A stretch of 64,000 nucleotides of DNA from Pseudomonadota bacterium (lineage in GTDB: Bacteria; Pseudomonadota; Alphaproteobacteria; Sphingomonadales; Sphingomonadaceae): assembly GCA_021847605.1 (NCBI GenBank), contig JAJZQN010000016.1:1-64000 (forward strand). Direction: 5' to 3'. Positions 24,212-33,904 of the stretch are shown here, piece by piece; the stretch's first letter is position 1; every line of letters starts with the position of its first letter. The translations under genes were made by a program, and so were the position numbers. The notes below the pieces were generated by a model. The model had not been told where the DNA came from. It did no database searches and worked only from the letters and a program-made list of their open reading frames with translations.

Positions 24212-25135
24212 ATGCGCTTCCTGACCCGACTGAAATCATTGCAGGCCCTTGAGGCGGCCGCACGACATGGCAGTTTTGTCGGGGCAGCGGCCGAACTCGA
24301 CGTGACGCCGCCCGCCGTCGGGCAACTTGTGCGCTCGCTGGAAGATTGGGTTGGATATCCGTTGTTCCGGCGGACCCGATCGGGCGCCGAACGCCTGACC
24401 CCGGTGGACGAGGCGCGCGAGGCGCTGGAGGACATCGCGCAGGGCCTCGACAAGCTCGAAGCTGGATTGCGCAAGCTGCGCGGCCGCAAGGCGCGTTCGG
24501 TAGTGGTTGTCACGGCTTCGCAAGCTCTGGTGGCGAATTGGCTCCTCACCCGGCTCAATGATTTCGCGGCCGAGCATCCGAGCATCGATGTGCGGCTCGA
24601 TGTGTCGGATCGCGTGATCGATCTTGCGCAGGGCGAGGCCGATATCGGTATCCGCTGTGGCCTGGGATCGTGGAGGGGTGTGAAATCCACATACCTCATG
24701 GGCGAGGAAATCATCGCCGTCTGCCATAAGAGCCTGCTGCCGAATGAGGGACAGATAACAGCGGGTTGGATTGCCGATCAGACGCTGATCCATGACGGCA
24801 CTCCCCATCCTGGGGGCGACTTTCCGACATGGGCCGAATGGCTTGCCAGATCAGGGCTGAATCAGACCCCGACCGATCGCGGCCTTCAGATCAATTCGAC
24901 CGCCGCGGTCATTCAGGCAGCGATCGCCGCGCGAGGAGTCGCGCTCGTGCGCAAGGCGCTTGTCGCGCAGGAGTTGGAAAGCGGCCGTCTCATCCATCTG
25001 CTGCCGAAGCAACGCTGGCCGGTGAAATGGGCCTATTATGTTGTCGCTGCGCCCAAGGCGCTCCGGCGCTACGAGGTGAGCGCCTTCCACGACTGGCTTG
25101 CTGGAAAGGCGCTGCCCCAAACCGAAAGCATTTGA
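24212..25135 (+). CDS. LysR-family transcriptional regulator (GcvA-like)
   Basis: 307 residues from ATG 24212; an ATG at 24194 would add six residues. The N-terminal HTH is SLQALEAAARHGSFVGAAAE then LDVTPPAVGQLVRSLED, and the C-terminal is a LysR substrate-binding domain of the GcvA group (DIGIRCGLGSW, INSTAAVIQAAIAARGVAL). Divergent from the SDR operon at 24087, 124 bp apart, so it is the probable regulator of SDR-cupin-CMD-amine oxidase. Confidence 0.9.
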   Translation: MRFLTRLKSLQALEAAARHGSFVGAAAELDVTPPAVGQLVRSLEDWVGYPLFRRTRSGAERLTPVDEAREALEDIAQGLDKLEAGLRKLRGRKARSVVVVTASQALVANWLLTRLNDFAAEHPSIDVRLDVSDRVIDLAQGEADIGIRCGLGSWRGVKSTYLMGEEIIAVCHKSLLPNEGQITAGWIADQTLIHDGTPHPGGDFPTWAEWLARSGLNQTPTDRGLQINSTAAVIQAAIAARGVALVRKALVAQELESGRLIHLLPKQRWPVKWAYYVVAAPKALRRYEVSAFHDWLAGKALPQTESI

Positions 25136-25182
25136 TCGGAGGCACGCTGGCTGACCGCGCAGATAATCGATCGGCGACGCTC

Positions 25183-25728
25183 TCAGATCGCGAGTGCGAC
25201 CAGAAAGCGGGACACCATGTTGTAGGCCGCGACCGTCGCCACCGCTTCGACGGTCTGTTGTTCGCCGAACAGCGACTTGAGCCTATCGATAGTGCGTTCA
25301 TCGACTTCGACGGTGCGCGTCGATTGATCGGTCAGATCCAGAAGCGCTCGTTCCGGTTCATCGAACAGCGGATCGATGCCATCGGCGCGCAGGGCTTCGC
25401 ATTTTTCTTCCGTGCCGCCAGCAGCGAGATAAGCGGGCTTATGCACCCCCCACTCGAACTCTGCGCGATTGAGGACCGCGACGCGACACATGATAAGCTC
25501 GCGATATTCAAGCTTCAGGTCGAACTCTGCGCGCACCCGTCCGAGCAGCCCATTCCAGCCCGTCGCAAGCGGGAAGCTTCTAAGAAGGACGCGATCGATG
25601 CCAATCAGCTCGCCATTCGGGCGACGGGCCTTGATGCCTTCGACCAGCTCGTTAGGAGCCGGATCGCCATCCTGCCATGGGGTCACTCTCACGCTGGACA
25701 CGTTTTCATTCTCCTCTGAGGGAATCAT
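25183..25728 (-). CDS. Carboxymuconolactone decarboxylase-family protein
   Basis: 181 residues from ATG 25728, which overlaps the stop of the DUF2938 gene (ATGA). It has the larger CMD-type helical fold (YRELIMCRVAVLNRAEFEW with EWGVHKPAYLAAG replacing the CxxC-H motif), so it lacks the redox cysteine pair. Last gene of the TPR-MFS-DUF2938-CMD operon. The exact reaction is unknown. Confidence 0.75.
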   Translation of the reverse strand: MIPSEENENVSSVRVTPWQDGDPAPNELVEGIKARRPNGELIGIDRVLLRSFPLATGWNGLLGRVRAEFDLKLEYRELIMCRVAVLNRAEFEWGVHKPAYLAAGGTEEKCEALRADGIDPLFDEPERALLDLTDQSTRTVEVDERTIDRLKSLFGEQQTVEAVATVAAYNMVSRFLVALAI

Positions 25729-26219
25729 GCTGCCGTTTCGAGCAGTTGCGCGGTGAAATACATGCCGCTGCCGAACACCGAATGTCCGATCACGCTTTTC
25801 AGCCGGGTCACATTGGGCTTGGGCGTGCGCGATCCGGCCATCCCCATGCCCATGCCCGGCATCATCACGAAATAAGGCAGAACCAGCAGCGTCAGCGCAA
25901 GGATCAACGGCGGGACAATCGTGGGGGCTTCTAGCCATCCGGTTCCCCAGATCGTCACCAGCAGAAGCCCGTAGCCGACGCCGATGACATAGTGAAAGAT
26001 CCAGCCCAGCGCATGTTCGCCGGGGACGGGCTTGGCCCGACCAAGATTGAACTGAATGAACTGTCCTTGCGGCATATGACCGATCCAGCGTCCGACCATC
26101 CTCCAGTTTGTCGCCGGTGTGCCGATGAACCGCTGCACAAGCGCTGCATAGATATCGAGGATGATGGTGCCGCCGATCCCGACCAGCGCGGCCCTTACGA
26201 TGATCTCCATTGTCGTCAT
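25725..26219 (-). CDS. DUF2938 membrane protein
   Basis: 164 residues with four predicted membrane spans (MEIIVRAALVGIGGTIILDI, WIFHYVIGVGYGLLLVTIWG, IVPPLILALTLLVLPYFVMM, and a C-terminal span VIGHSVFGSGMYFTAQLL) and the conserved GHMPQGQF segment of the DUF2938 family. Function unknown; DUF2938 genes often lie with transporters and stress genes. It overlaps both the MFS stop and the CMD start, so it is co-translated. Confidence 0.8.
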   Translation of the reverse strand: MTTMEIIVRAALVGIGGTIILDIYAALVQRFIGTPATNWRMVGRWIGHMPQGQFIQFNLGRAKPVPGEHALGWIFHYVIGVGYGLLLVTIWGTGWLEAPTIVPPLILALTLLVLPYFVMMPGMGMGMAGSRTPKPNVTRLKSVIGHSVFGSGMYFTAQLLETAA

Positions 26220-27457
26220 GCGCCTTCCCTTTCGGTCGATGGAACGGGCCGCGCCATAGCGGCTAGCCCCAGCGCTGCCACAGCAAGGGCGAGCGGCGCG
26301 AACGACACCCACAAGACCGAACTCCAGCCATGCGAGGCGAGCAGCCCGCCCGACGAGAAGGAGCCGACCGCCATCGTGCCGAATACGAGGAAATCATTGA
26401 GCGCCTGCACCTTCGTCTTTTCTTCCGGCCGATGGCATTCGAGCACCAGCGCCGAGGCGCCGATAAAGCCGAAATTCCAGCCCACGCCCAAAAGGATCAG
26501 CGTCGCCCAGAAATGCGCGACATCGATCCCCGCAAGGCCGACAGCCGATGACACGCCAATCAGCGCCAGTCCGACCGCAACAACCCGGCCAGCCCCGAAG
26601 CGGGTAATGAGCCGTCCGGTAAAGAAGCTTGGGGCATACATGGCGATGACATGCCATTGCAGGCCGAGGTTGGAGCTTTCCTGGCTGTGCCCGCACATCC
26701 GCATCGCCAGCGGCGCGGCGGTCATCAGGAAATTCATCAGCATGTAGGACACCGCGCCGCAGAGCGCTGCGATGATGAAGCGCGGTTGTCGGGCAATCAC
26801 CGAAAGGGGGCGTCCACCCGATCTTTCAGCGATCGTCGGCATCGGGAGCCGCACGCCGGCGAGCACGATCGCCGAGAGAATGGCGACCCCCGCCTGTGCG
26901 ATGAAGGTCGCCGCGAACATATGCGGAGGCCACAGGTTCATCGTATAGGTGACGAGCTGCGGCCCGACGACACCGGCGGCGACGCCACCGGCCATGACGA
27001 TGGACAGGGCGCGGGGCCGCCATTCCGGCTCGACGCAATCGGCCGCGGCAAACCGGAAGGAGAGAACCACGGCGGCATAGGAACCGCCGAAGAACGTGGC
27101 GAGACAGAACAACCAGAATGATCCCATAATCACAGCGAGCGCCGCGATCAGACCGCTCAGCACTCCGGTCACGGTTCCCGCGAGGAATGCTGCCCGCCGA
27201 CCGTGATGGCGGGCGATCATGCCAGTCGGCAGGATGCAGGCGGCCATTCCCACCACGAAGATCGAGATCGGGAGCGTAGCCAGCGCCTTGTCGGGGGCGA
27301 GCGTGGCGCCGATGATCGCGCCGGTCGCGTAGATGACTGTCGAATTGGCGCCGGCGAGCGCTTGCGCAAGCGAAAGACGGATGATGTTGCCGCGTTGCTC
27401 GCGCCTGCTTCCGATATCGGGCGCGTGCTGTTCCGACGATATGCTCGCGTTCGTCAT
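26216..27457 (-). CDS. MFS transporter
   Basis: 413 residues from ATG 27457. About 12 transmembrane segments are visible; the loop 2-3 motif appears as GMIARHHGRRAAFLAGT, close to the MFS consensus GxxxDRxGRR. The upstream frame (to 27892) is out of phase with the TPR gene and is not used. Overlaps the DUF2938 gene at its 3' end and follows the TPR gene by 2 bases. Substrate unknown; an AraC regulator is divergent at the operon head. Confidence 0.88.
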   Translation of the reverse strand: MTNASISSEQHAPDIGSRREQRGNIIRLSLAQALAGANSTVIYATGAIIGATLAPDKALATLPISIFVVGMAACILPTGMIARHHGRRAAFLAGTVTGVLSGLIAALAVIMGSFWLFCLATFFGGSYAAVVLSFRFAAADCVEPEWRPRALSIVMAGGVAAGVVGPQLVTYTMNLWPPHMFAATFIAQAGVAILSAIVLAGVRLPMPTIAERSGGRPLSVIARQPRFIIAALCGAVSYMLMNFLMTAAPLAMRMCGHSQESSNLGLQWHVIAMYAPSFFTGRLITRFGAGRVVAVGLALIGVSSAVGLAGIDVAHFWATLILLGVGWNFGFIGASALVLECHRPEEKTKVQALNDFLVFGTMAVGSFSSGGLLASHGWSSVLWVSFAPLALAVAALGLAAMARPVPSTEREGA

Positions 27458-27459
27458 GG

Positions 27460-28779
27460 TCAGGCCGCCAGTCCGGTGAGCCAGCGCGTGTCGCGCGGCG
27501 AGGGGCGCCGGTGAAGGCGGCGATCTAGCAGAGCGCGGGCCTTTTGCACTTCGCCCGCGCGCATCAGGGCAACGAGAAGCGTGTCCTCGATCACTTCGCG
27601 CTGGGCGTTGCTGCCCCCGATCCGCGCGAAATCCACCGTCATCGGTTCGAGGATGTGCACGCATCCCGCATAGTCGCCTTCGGCAAAGGCCAACGCGGCG
27701 CGGCCGATGGCGGGGACGATCGCGCCCGCGCCGATCGCCCCTTTGGCGACCAGTTCGTCCAGCGCGGTGAGACGGCGACCGAGCGCCGCGCGGTCGCCGG
27801 TCGCCGCTTCGAGCAGCGCCATGTGCGGATCGACGAAAGCATGGCCGGGCTTGGGAAAGACCCGCCGCGCATAGTCGGCCGCATCCTCCCACAATCCTTC
27901 GGGAACGGCGTGGCCATAGGCTTGCAGTCGCCAGAGCAGAGAGGCGGCGTCGCTGACGATGTTGATCGGCGTTCCCAGCGACACCGAATGCCGCACCGTG
28001 CCGTCATAGATCGCGAGCGCCGTATCGGCATCGCCCCGCTCCAGCGCGGCGAGCGCGGCGTGCCAGGCGATATGCCCGTGGAGGATGCCGCTGCGGTCAT
28101 ATTCGGGAAGCCATCCCGCGATCAGTGCTTCCGCTTCGTGGTTGGCGCCCGCCTCGAACATGGCGTGGGCCAGCGCGTGCGCGCAATTGGCGTTTTGGCG
28201 GCGCAGCTCGATCGCGCGTTCCAGCATCGCGCGACCGCGCGCGACCTCACCATTTTCCGCCAGCGACCAGCCCCGATAGGTGAGGAACCACCAGTCGTCG
28301 TCGGCAAAGTGCGCGGCGTGGCGCTCGCACAGATCGACCTTGGCCTGATTGTGTTCGACCATGCCGGAGAAGGCGAACAGGCCGAAAGCGCCGATCGGCA
28401 GAGAGAGGATGAGTGTATCGCGAGGCCAGCGGTCGGCGTGAGCGAGCGCGGCTTTCAGCGCCTCTTGCGACTTGCCGTTGACGGCGAGGGCCAGCACGTC
28501 GACATGGCTTGCCTCTCGTTCCGAATGAGCGGCTGTGACCTTTTCTTGTGCGACCGCGATCCGCGCGCGCGCTTCGACAAGCTGGGCGTGCATTGCGTGA
28601 AGCCGGGCGCGGGCCGCATGAGCGAGGGCGGAATCGGGATCGGCCGCTATCGCGGCGTCGAGATCCTCGCCTGCCCCCGGCCAGGCCGCGAGCATGAGCG
28701 CCACGCCGTCACGATAATGGGCGGCCGCCACATCCGACGCGGTTGAAAGGGAGAGTCCGTGATTGTCGAAATGCGCCAT
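27460..28779 (-). CDS. Tetratricopeptide-repeat protein
   Basis: 439 residues of helical repeats, for example AIAADPDSALAHAARARLHA, MLERAIELRRQNANCAHALA and ALAALERGDADTALAIYDGT, each with the TPR spacing. Residues 70-110 and 330-430 are more divergent. It has no signal peptide and no membrane span, so it is probably a cytosolic scaffold. First gene of the operon with MFS, DUF2938 and CMD; its 5' end faces the AraC regulator over about 105 bp. Confidence 0.8.
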   Translation of the reverse strand: MAHFDNHGLSLSTASDVAAAHYRDGVALMLAAWPGAGEDLDAAIAADPDSALAHAARARLHAMHAQLVEARARIAVAQEKVTAAHSEREASHVDVLALAVNGKSQEALKAALAHADRWPRDTLILSLPIGAFGLFAFSGMVEHNQAKVDLCERHAAHFADDDWWFLTYRGWSLAENGEVARGRAMLERAIELRRQNANCAHALAHAMFEAGANHEAEALIAGWLPEYDRSGILHGHIAWHAALAALERGDADTALAIYDGTVRHSVSLGTPINIVSDAASLLWRLQAYGHAVPEGLWEDAADYARRVFPKPGHAFVDPHMALLEAATGDRAALGRRLTALDELVAKGAIGAGAIVPAIGRAALAFAEGDYAGCVHILEPMTVDFARIGGSNAQREVIEDTLLVALMRAGEVQKARALLDRRLHRRPSPRDTRWLTGLAA

Positions 28780-28855
28780 GGCGGCTCTTTCCAGATTCTT
28801 GAGCTATCGATGACGCACGCCGCCTGGCGTCCCGATTATCATATCTGCTTTTCAT

Positions 28856-28881
28856 ATGTCGGTCTTTCGATTATCCGACAT
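28856..28881. promoter_or_regulatory. Inverted repeat ATGTCGG-N12-CCGACAT in the divergent AraC/TPR region
   Basis: The arms at 28856-28862 and 28875-28881 are exact complements. The site lies 4 bp upstream of the proposed AraC start (28885) and about 77 bp upstream of the TPR gene, so it is a candidate operator for autoregulation and for control of the MFS operon. Confidence 0.5.
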
Positions 28882-28884
28882 GCT

Positions 28885-29700
28885 ATGTATAATATCGGCC
28901 AATATTCGCCCATGTTGGGCTGGCAGTCGATCGAAGCGCCCGCCGACGCGCCTTCGCCAGAGCCGATGACCGTGCGCGCGCAGGCCGTTACGGCGCGGAG
29001 CTATTTTCCTGAGCACAGCCATGATTGGGGACAGCTTGTCTATGCCATCTCCGGGGTGCTTGCCGTCGGCATTACCGGACAATCGTTCGTCATTTCCCCC
29101 GAACAGGCTGTGTGGCTTCCCGCGGGGATCACGCACCGCGTCGGCTCCTTGCTGGGCGCTCAGTTTCGTAGTCTTTGGATCGCCAACGAAGTCGTGTCCG
29201 CGCTTCCAGAGGAACCCGCGGTCTATCCTGTTGGCGCGCTCCTGAAAGCCCTGATCGCAGAGGCCGCGAACTTGCACCGCGAGGAAGATGACCACGGATA
29301 TGCCGACCGGGTGACGACCATGATCCTCGATCAGCTCCGGCGCGCGACCCCTATTTCGGCCGAGCTGCCGTGGCCGCGGAGCGAACCGCTCGCCCGCCTG
29401 TGCGAAGCGCTCTACGCTGATCCGGCCGATCCCCGTTCGGCCGAAGATTGGGGGCGTGATCTGGGCATGTCTTCGCGGACATTGAGCCGCCGCTTCGAGG
29501 CGGAAATCGGCATGAGCCTGCGATCGTGGCGGCGGCGTATGCGGCTGTTCAAGGCCATCGAGCTTTTGGGCGGGGGCGAAGACGTGACCAGAACCGCAAT
29601 GGATCTGGGATATGGTTCGCCATCCGCTTTCATCTTTGCATTTCGCACCGAAATGGGGGCAAGTCCGCGATCCTACATGCGCGAAGAAATTCAGATCTAG
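28885..29700 (+). CDS. AraC-family transcriptional regulator
   Basis: About 271 residues from ATG 28885 (MYNIGQYSPMLGW); Met at 28912 is also possible. The N-terminal cupin-like arm is visible (YFPEHSHDWGQLVYAISG, AVWLPAGITHRV), and the C-terminal double HTH contains SEDWGRDLGMSSRTLSRRFE-like and DVTRTAMDLGYGSPSAFIFA segments, the AraC hallmark. It is divergent from the TPR-MFS-DUF2938-CMD operon, its likely target. Confidence 0.9.
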   Translation: MYNIGQYSPMLGWQSIEAPADAPSPEPMTVRAQAVTARSYFPEHSHDWGQLVYAISGVLAVGITGQSFVISPEQAVWLPAGITHRVGSLLGAQFRSLWIANEVVSALPEEPAVYPVGALLKALIAEAANLHREEDDHGYADRVTTMILDQLRRATPISAELPWPRSEPLARLCEALYADPADPRSAEDWGRDLGMSSRTLSRRFEAEIGMSLRSWRRRMRLFKAIELLGGGEDVTRTAMDLGYGSPSAFIFAFRTEMGASPRSYMREEIQI

Positions 29701-29848
29701 CCGAAATTCCTTTTCGGTCTGCTATATGGATATGTCTTTTCATCTATATAAATTGGCGCCTAATCGAAAGAATATCGTGGAGGCTGCTGCTATCTGCTAT
29801 TGGCCTGCCCTTTCCTTTTGGTTCTCACTTCAAGGTGGCGGGCACTCC

Positions 29849-29906
29849 TTCGCTCCAATGGAGCGAATCTCCAACTGCCGCGCGGTTTCGGCCGCGCGGC
29901 GTTTTT
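29849..29906 (+). terminator. Two stacked hairpins followed by T-run (terminator; possible small RNA end)
   Basis: Hairpin 1 is TTCGCTCC (29849-29856)/GGAGCGAA (29860-29867) with a 3-base loop. Hairpin 2 is GCCGCGCGG (29877-29885)/CCGCGCGGC (29892-29900) with a 6-base loop, followed by GTTTTT (29901-29906). Hairpin 2 is a textbook intrinsic terminator on the plus strand. It is 149-206 bp past the AraC stop, leaving about 140 bp of AT-richer DNA (29701-29848) with no gene, which could be a 3' UTR or a small RNA. Confidence 0.65.
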
Positions 29907-29949
29907 CCCGATTATGCAGCGGCTGTCGGTTTGGGCCGAACGACGTTAT

Positions 29950-30927
29950 TCATTCGGGCCGTAGCAAATTGCCGTTCAGCGCCGCGCGTAGCGTCGCCAT
30001 AGAGACGATGGCGAGGATCAGCGAGGCGCCAAGCAGGATGCCCCACAGCACCAGTTGGTAGCCGGGGAAAGAGTAGGATCGGGCGACCGTGAGAGCGGCC
30101 ACGGTGAAGGCCGCTGTCGGGAAGGTCCAGCCCCACCACGACATCGCGAACGGCGTGCGCCGAAATTCGGGGATCATCGTCGCGAACATGATCGCGAGCA
30201 TGGCCGCATAGCCGAACAAGGCCAGGGCGAGGGGGCCGACGCCGCCCGTCAGATTGGCCACCGCGACGGTGCTGACTGCCGGTGGCGAGAGGAAGATGAC
30301 GACCGTGGGGCGAAGCAGCTCCGGCAGGGGAGGGCCGGTGAAAATGCGCCCGAACAGCAACGGTTGCACGCTCACCCACAGCGCGATCCCCATCCCGAAC
30401 AGCATCCATGATATGACCACGAAGCCGAGCTTTGCACCGACGATCGGCGCGACGACGTTGCCGATGAGCGGCATCAGAAGCAGTGGAGTGAAGGTCGCGG
30501 CTTCGCGGGGCGTGTGGAATAACGCGCGCAGGAACCAGATGCCGAGAGCGACCTGCAAGCCGATCGCGCCAAACCAGATCACGGCGGCGATCGACGGGGA
30601 ATAGGGCAGGACGCCACCGGCGATCAGCATCATGCCAATGGCAATCGCGCCGGTGAACCCGGAACGGACGGGATGCTTCAGATCGCCCAACAGCGAAGCC
30701 GGGCTATGCAGCGCGCGGATGATGTGCAGGGCGGTGACGATCAGCCAAAGCGCCACGGTCATCGCAAACAGGGCTTCGCCTATCAACTTCGGCGCGCCGA
30801 GCACGCGGGCGGCCTCTCGCCATGCAAGGCCAATGCCGCCGAAGCCCATCGGCGCGGCAAAGAGCGGGAGGGGCAGGTGCGCCAGTCGCGGAACCGATGC
30901 CGTTTTCGATAATGTGTGGGCGCTCAT
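29950..30927 (-). CDS. SLAC1/TehA-family anion channel or exporter
   Basis: 325 residues with about ten membrane spans and the SLAC1/TDT family look: LPLPLFAAPMGFGGIGLAWRE near the N-terminus, PVRSGFTGAIAIGMMLIAG, GLQVALGIWFLRALF, and LLLMPLIGNVVAPIVGAKLG. Families include tellurite resistance TehA and sulfite or other anion efflux proteins; the substrate here is unknown. It is separate from the copper genes beside it, ending before the AraC-side terminator and starting 120 bp before the HMA gene's stop. Confidence 0.82.
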   Translation of the reverse strand: MSAHTLSKTASVPRLAHLPLPLFAAPMGFGGIGLAWREAARVLGAPKLIGEALFAMTVALWLIVTALHIIRALHSPASLLGDLKHPVRSGFTGAIAIGMMLIAGGVLPYSPSIAAVIWFGAIGLQVALGIWFLRALFHTPREAATFTPLLLMPLIGNVVAPIVGAKLGFVVISWMLFGMGIALWVSVQPLLFGRIFTGPPLPELLRPTVVIFLSPPAVSTVAVANLTGGVGPLALALFGYAAMLAIMFATMIPEFRRTPFAMSWWGWTFPTAAFTVAALTVARSYSFPGYQLVLWGILLGASLILAIVSMATLRAALNGNLLRPE

Positions 30928-31047
30928 TGCTTGACCTGCTCCGACAGCACCGGCCGCGCTGGGCTGGAGCGATACGCGAGGGTGGTGCGTCCCTCGCGCT
31001 TCCGGTCCAGACCGATCAGCGATCAGCCGGAATCCGCGTGATCGCCA

Positions 31048-31242
31048 TCAGATCGCGGATGCCTCATAGCCATCGGCCGCGAGCGCTTGCGTGACGGCTT
31101 CCGGGCTTGCCGAGGTGGCAACATCGATCGTGCGCGCGGGAATATCCGCGTCGATCTTCGCGCCCGGATCGATCGCCATGATGGCTTCGGTGACATGCTT
31201 CACGCAATTGCCGCAAGTCATCGTCTGGACATGGAACCGCAT
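31048..31242 (-). CDS. Heavy-metal-associated (CopZ-like) copper chaperone
   Basis: 64 residues from ATG 31242 (MRFHVQTMTC). It shows the HMA fold with a metal-binding MTCGNCVKHV loop and a C-terminal LAADGYEASAI. It would carry Cu(I) in the cytosol to the CopA ATPase encoded divergently at 31400. The upstream promoter on the minus strand has the CueR-type 19-bp spacing (31276-31306). Confidence 0.85.
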   Translation of the reverse strand: MRFHVQTMTCGNCVKHVTEAIMAIDPGAKIDADIPARTIDVATSASPEAVTQALAADGYEASAI

Positions 31243-31275
31243 CGAATATCTCCTTGATATCTGTAGGTTCACAGT

Positions 31276-31306
31276 CAGATGCCCCTTACCATCGTTGGAA
31301 GGTCAA
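31276..31306 (-). promoter_or_regulatory. CueR/MerR-type promoter for the copper chaperone
   Basis: Reading the minus strand: TTGACC (31306-31301), then a 19-base spacer containing the near-palindrome CTTCCAACGATGGTAAGG, then CATCTG (31281-31276) as the -10 region. Over-long 19-bp spacing is the hallmark of MerR-family activated promoters. The same layout occurs on the opposite strand for copA. Confidence 0.65.
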
Positions 31307-31331
31307 GAAGCAAATCGCGTGAATAACGGCC

Positions 31332-31362
31332 TTGACCTTCCCACGATTGGAACCCCCATCTT
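31332..31362 (+). promoter_or_regulatory. CueR/MerR-type promoter for copA
   Basis: TTGACC (31332-31337), a 19-base spacer with TTCCCACGATTGGAACC, and CATCTT (31357-31362). It closely matches the known CueR copA promoter pattern (TTGACCTTCC-N-GGAA). Transcription would run to copA at 31400. Confidence 0.7.
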
Positions 31363-31399
31363 CAGGAAAATTCCAATCGAACGATGAGGTTTTCGGATA

Positions 31400-33904
31400 A
31401 TGGCGGCCGCGAGCATTGCGAAAAATCCGGTGGATTCCCCCGAAACGGCGATCAGCCTGCCGATCGAGGGAATGACCTGTGCATCCTGCGTCGGTCGGGT
31501 CGAACGCGCGCTGGGGAAGATCGAGGGCGTTCACACCGTCAGCGTCAATCTGGCGACCGAACGCGCCGATATCCGCGCGAATGACGGCGTCGATCAACGG
31601 ACATTGGTGCAGGCGATCGAAGGTGCGGGCTATCGCGTGCCCTCGAACAGCATCGACCTGGCTGTGGACGGCATGACCTGCGCATCCTGCGTCGGCCGCG
31701 TGGAGCGGGCGCTGAAAGCGGTGCCCGGCGTCACCGATGCAACCGTCAACCTGGCGACCGAACGTGCCAGCGTGCGCGGAACGGCCAGCGGGCAGGCGCT
31801 TGTCGCCGCGGTCGCCGGCGCAGGCTATGTCGCACGCCCGGTTGAAGCTACCGCCGCCAGTGATGACGAGGCGACCGAGCGCAAGGATGCCGAACGCCGC
31901 GAACTGAAGCGTGACCTCATCGTTGCGATCGTGCTGGCGTTCCCGGTGTTCGCGCTCGAAATGGGATCGCATTTTATTCCCGGCGTCCACAAGCTGATCG
32001 CCCACACTGTCGGAATGCAAGCGAGCTGGTATCTCCAGTTTGTCCTTACGACGCTGGTGCTCGCCATTCCCGGCAACCGCTTCTATCGCAAGGGCCTGCC
32101 CGCGCTGCTGCGGCTCGCGCCCGACATGAACTCGCTGGTCGCGATCGGCACGTTCGCCGCCTATGGCTATTCGCTGGTGGCGACCTTCGCACCCGGCTTG
32201 CTGCCTGCCGGGACCGTGCATGTCTATTATGAGGCGGCGGCCGTCATCGTCGCCTTGATCCTGCTGGGCCGGTATCTGGAAGCCCGCGCCAAGGGGCGCA
32301 CGTCGGAAGCCATCAAGCGACTGGCAGGGCTGCAAGCGAGGATTGCTCGCGTCCGCCGCAATGGAACGCTGATCGAGATTCCCATCAACGACGTCATCAC
32401 CGGCGATGAGATCGATGTGCGGCCAGGGGAGCGTATCCCGGTCGATGGCGAAGTGACCGAGGGGCACAGCTACGTTGACGAGTCGATGATTACCGGCGAG
32501 CCGATCCCGGTCGCCAAGACGGCGGGCACGATGCTGGTCGGAGGCACGGTCAACCAGAAGGGCGCGCTTACCTTCCAGGCAACGGCCGTGGGCGATGCGA
32601 CGATGCTGGCGCAGATCATCCGCATGGTCGAGCAGGCGCAAGGTTCGAAGCTGCCGATACAGGCGCTGGTCGACAAAGTGACCATGTGGTTCGTGCCCAT
32701 CGTCATGTCGATCGCGGCGCTGACCTTCGGGGCCTGGTTGTGGTTCGGGCCATCACCGGCGCTGACCTTCGCGCTGGTGAATGCGGTCGCGGTGCTCATC
32801 ATTGCCTGCCCCTGCGCGATGGGGCTGGCAACGCCGACTGCGATCATGGTCGGCACCGGGCGCGGCGCGGAGCTTGGCATCCTGTTCCGCAAAGGTGAGG
32901 CGCTACAGCTTTTGAGGGACGCGAAAGTTGTCGCCCTCGACAAGACAGGCACGCTCACCGAGGGGCGTCCCGTTCTCACCGATCTGGAGGTGACGGCCGA
33001 CTTCGATCGCGCGGCGGTGCTGGGCCGGATCGCGGCGGTCGAGGACAGGTCCGAACATCCCATTGCCCGCGCTATCGTGGAAGCGGCGCTGGGGGAGGGG
33101 ATCGCGCTCCCGGCTGTCGCTGACTTCGAATCCGTGACCGGCTTTGGCGTGCGGGCCTATGTGGAAGGCGAGCCGATCCACGTCGGCGCCGATCGCTACA
33201 TGCGCGAATTGGGGCTGGACGTCGGGGCTTTTGCCGCCACGGCGGAGAAGCTGGGACGAGAGGGAAAATCCCCGCTTTATGCCGCTATTGGCGGGCGGCT
33301 CGCAGCGATCGTCGCGGTCGCAGATCCGATCAAGGAAACGACGCCGGCCGCAATTGCCGCGCTTCACGGACTCGGCCTGAAGGTTGCGATGCTTACCGGC
33401 GACAATGCTCTCACGGCCGATGCGATTGCGCGCCAGCTCGGCATCGATGAAGTGGTTGCCGAAGTCCTGCCCGATGGCAAGGTGAAGGCGATCCACAGGC
33501 TGAAGGAGGAATATGGCCGGATCGCGTTCGTGGGCGATGGGATCAACGATGCGCCCGCGCTGGCCGCCGCAGATATAGGCGTAGCCGTGGGCACCGGCAC
33601 GGATATCGCGATCGAGGCGGCGGACGTGGTGTTGATGTCGGGCCATCTGGGCGGCGTCGCCACGGCGATCGCGCTCTCTCGCGCAACGATCGGCAATATC
33701 CGCCAGAACCTGTTCTGGGCCTTCGCCTATAATGCGGCGCTCATTCCGGTCGCAGCCGGGGCGCTCTATCCCGCCTGGGGTATCCTCTTGTCGCCGATCT
33801 TCGCCGCGGGCGCGATGGCGATGTCGAGCGTGTTCGTCCTGGGCAATGCGCTGCGCTTGCGCGGTTTTAATCCCCCTCAGCTTACGGCAGGAAAAGCAGC
33901 ATGA
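31400..33904 (+). CDS. copA: Cu(I)-exporting P1B-type ATPase
   Basis: 834 residues. Two N-terminal HMA domains carry MTCASC (Cys27/Cys30 and a second around residues 95-98). The membrane domain includes the CPC ion motif [11 protein letters not shown] near residue 470, and the P-domain has [11 protein letters not shown] near residue 514, the HP loop EHPIARAIV, and [11 protein letters not shown]. It is a full-length copper exporter across the inner membrane. The stop overlaps the CueR start (ATGA). Upstream lies a CueR-type promoter. Confidence 0.94.
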   Translation: MAAASIAKNPVDSPETAISLPIEGMTCASCVGRVERALGKIEGVHTVSVNLATERADIRANDGVDQRTLVQAIEGAGYRVPSNSIDLAVDGMTCASCVGRVERALKAVPGVTDATVNLATERASVRGTASGQALVAAVAGAGYVARPVEATAASDDEATERKDAERRELKRDLIVAIVLAFPVFALEMGSHFIPGVHKLIAHTVGMQASWYLQFVLTTLVLAIPGNRFYRKGLPALLRLAPDMNSLVAIGTFAAYGYSLVATFAPGLLPAGTVHVYYEAAAVIVALILLGRYLEARAKGRTSEAIKRLAGLQARIARVRRNGTLIEIPINDVITGDEIDVRPGERIPVDGEVTEGHSYVDESMITGEPIPVAKTAGTMLVGGTVNQKGALTFQATAVGDATMLAQIIRMVEQAQGSKLPIQALVDKVTMWFVPIVMSIAALTFGAWLWFGPSPALTFALVNAVAVLIIACPCAMGLATPTAIMVGTGRGAELGILFRKGEALQLLRDAKVVALDKTGTLTEGRPVLTDLEVTADFDRAAVLGRIAAVEDRSEHPIARAIVEAALGEGIALPAVADFESVTGFGVRAYVEGEPIHVGADRYMRELGLDVGAFAATAEKLGREGKSPLYAAIGGRLAAIVAVADPIKETTPAAIAALHGLGLKVAMLTGDNALTADAIARQLGIDEVVAEVLPDGKVKAIHRLKEEYGRIAFVGDGINDAPALAAADIGVAVGTGTDIAIEAADVVLMSGHLGGVATAIALSRATIGNIRQNLFWAFAYNAALIPVAAGALYPAWGILLSPIFAAGAMAMSSVFVLGNALRLRGFNPPQLTAGKAA

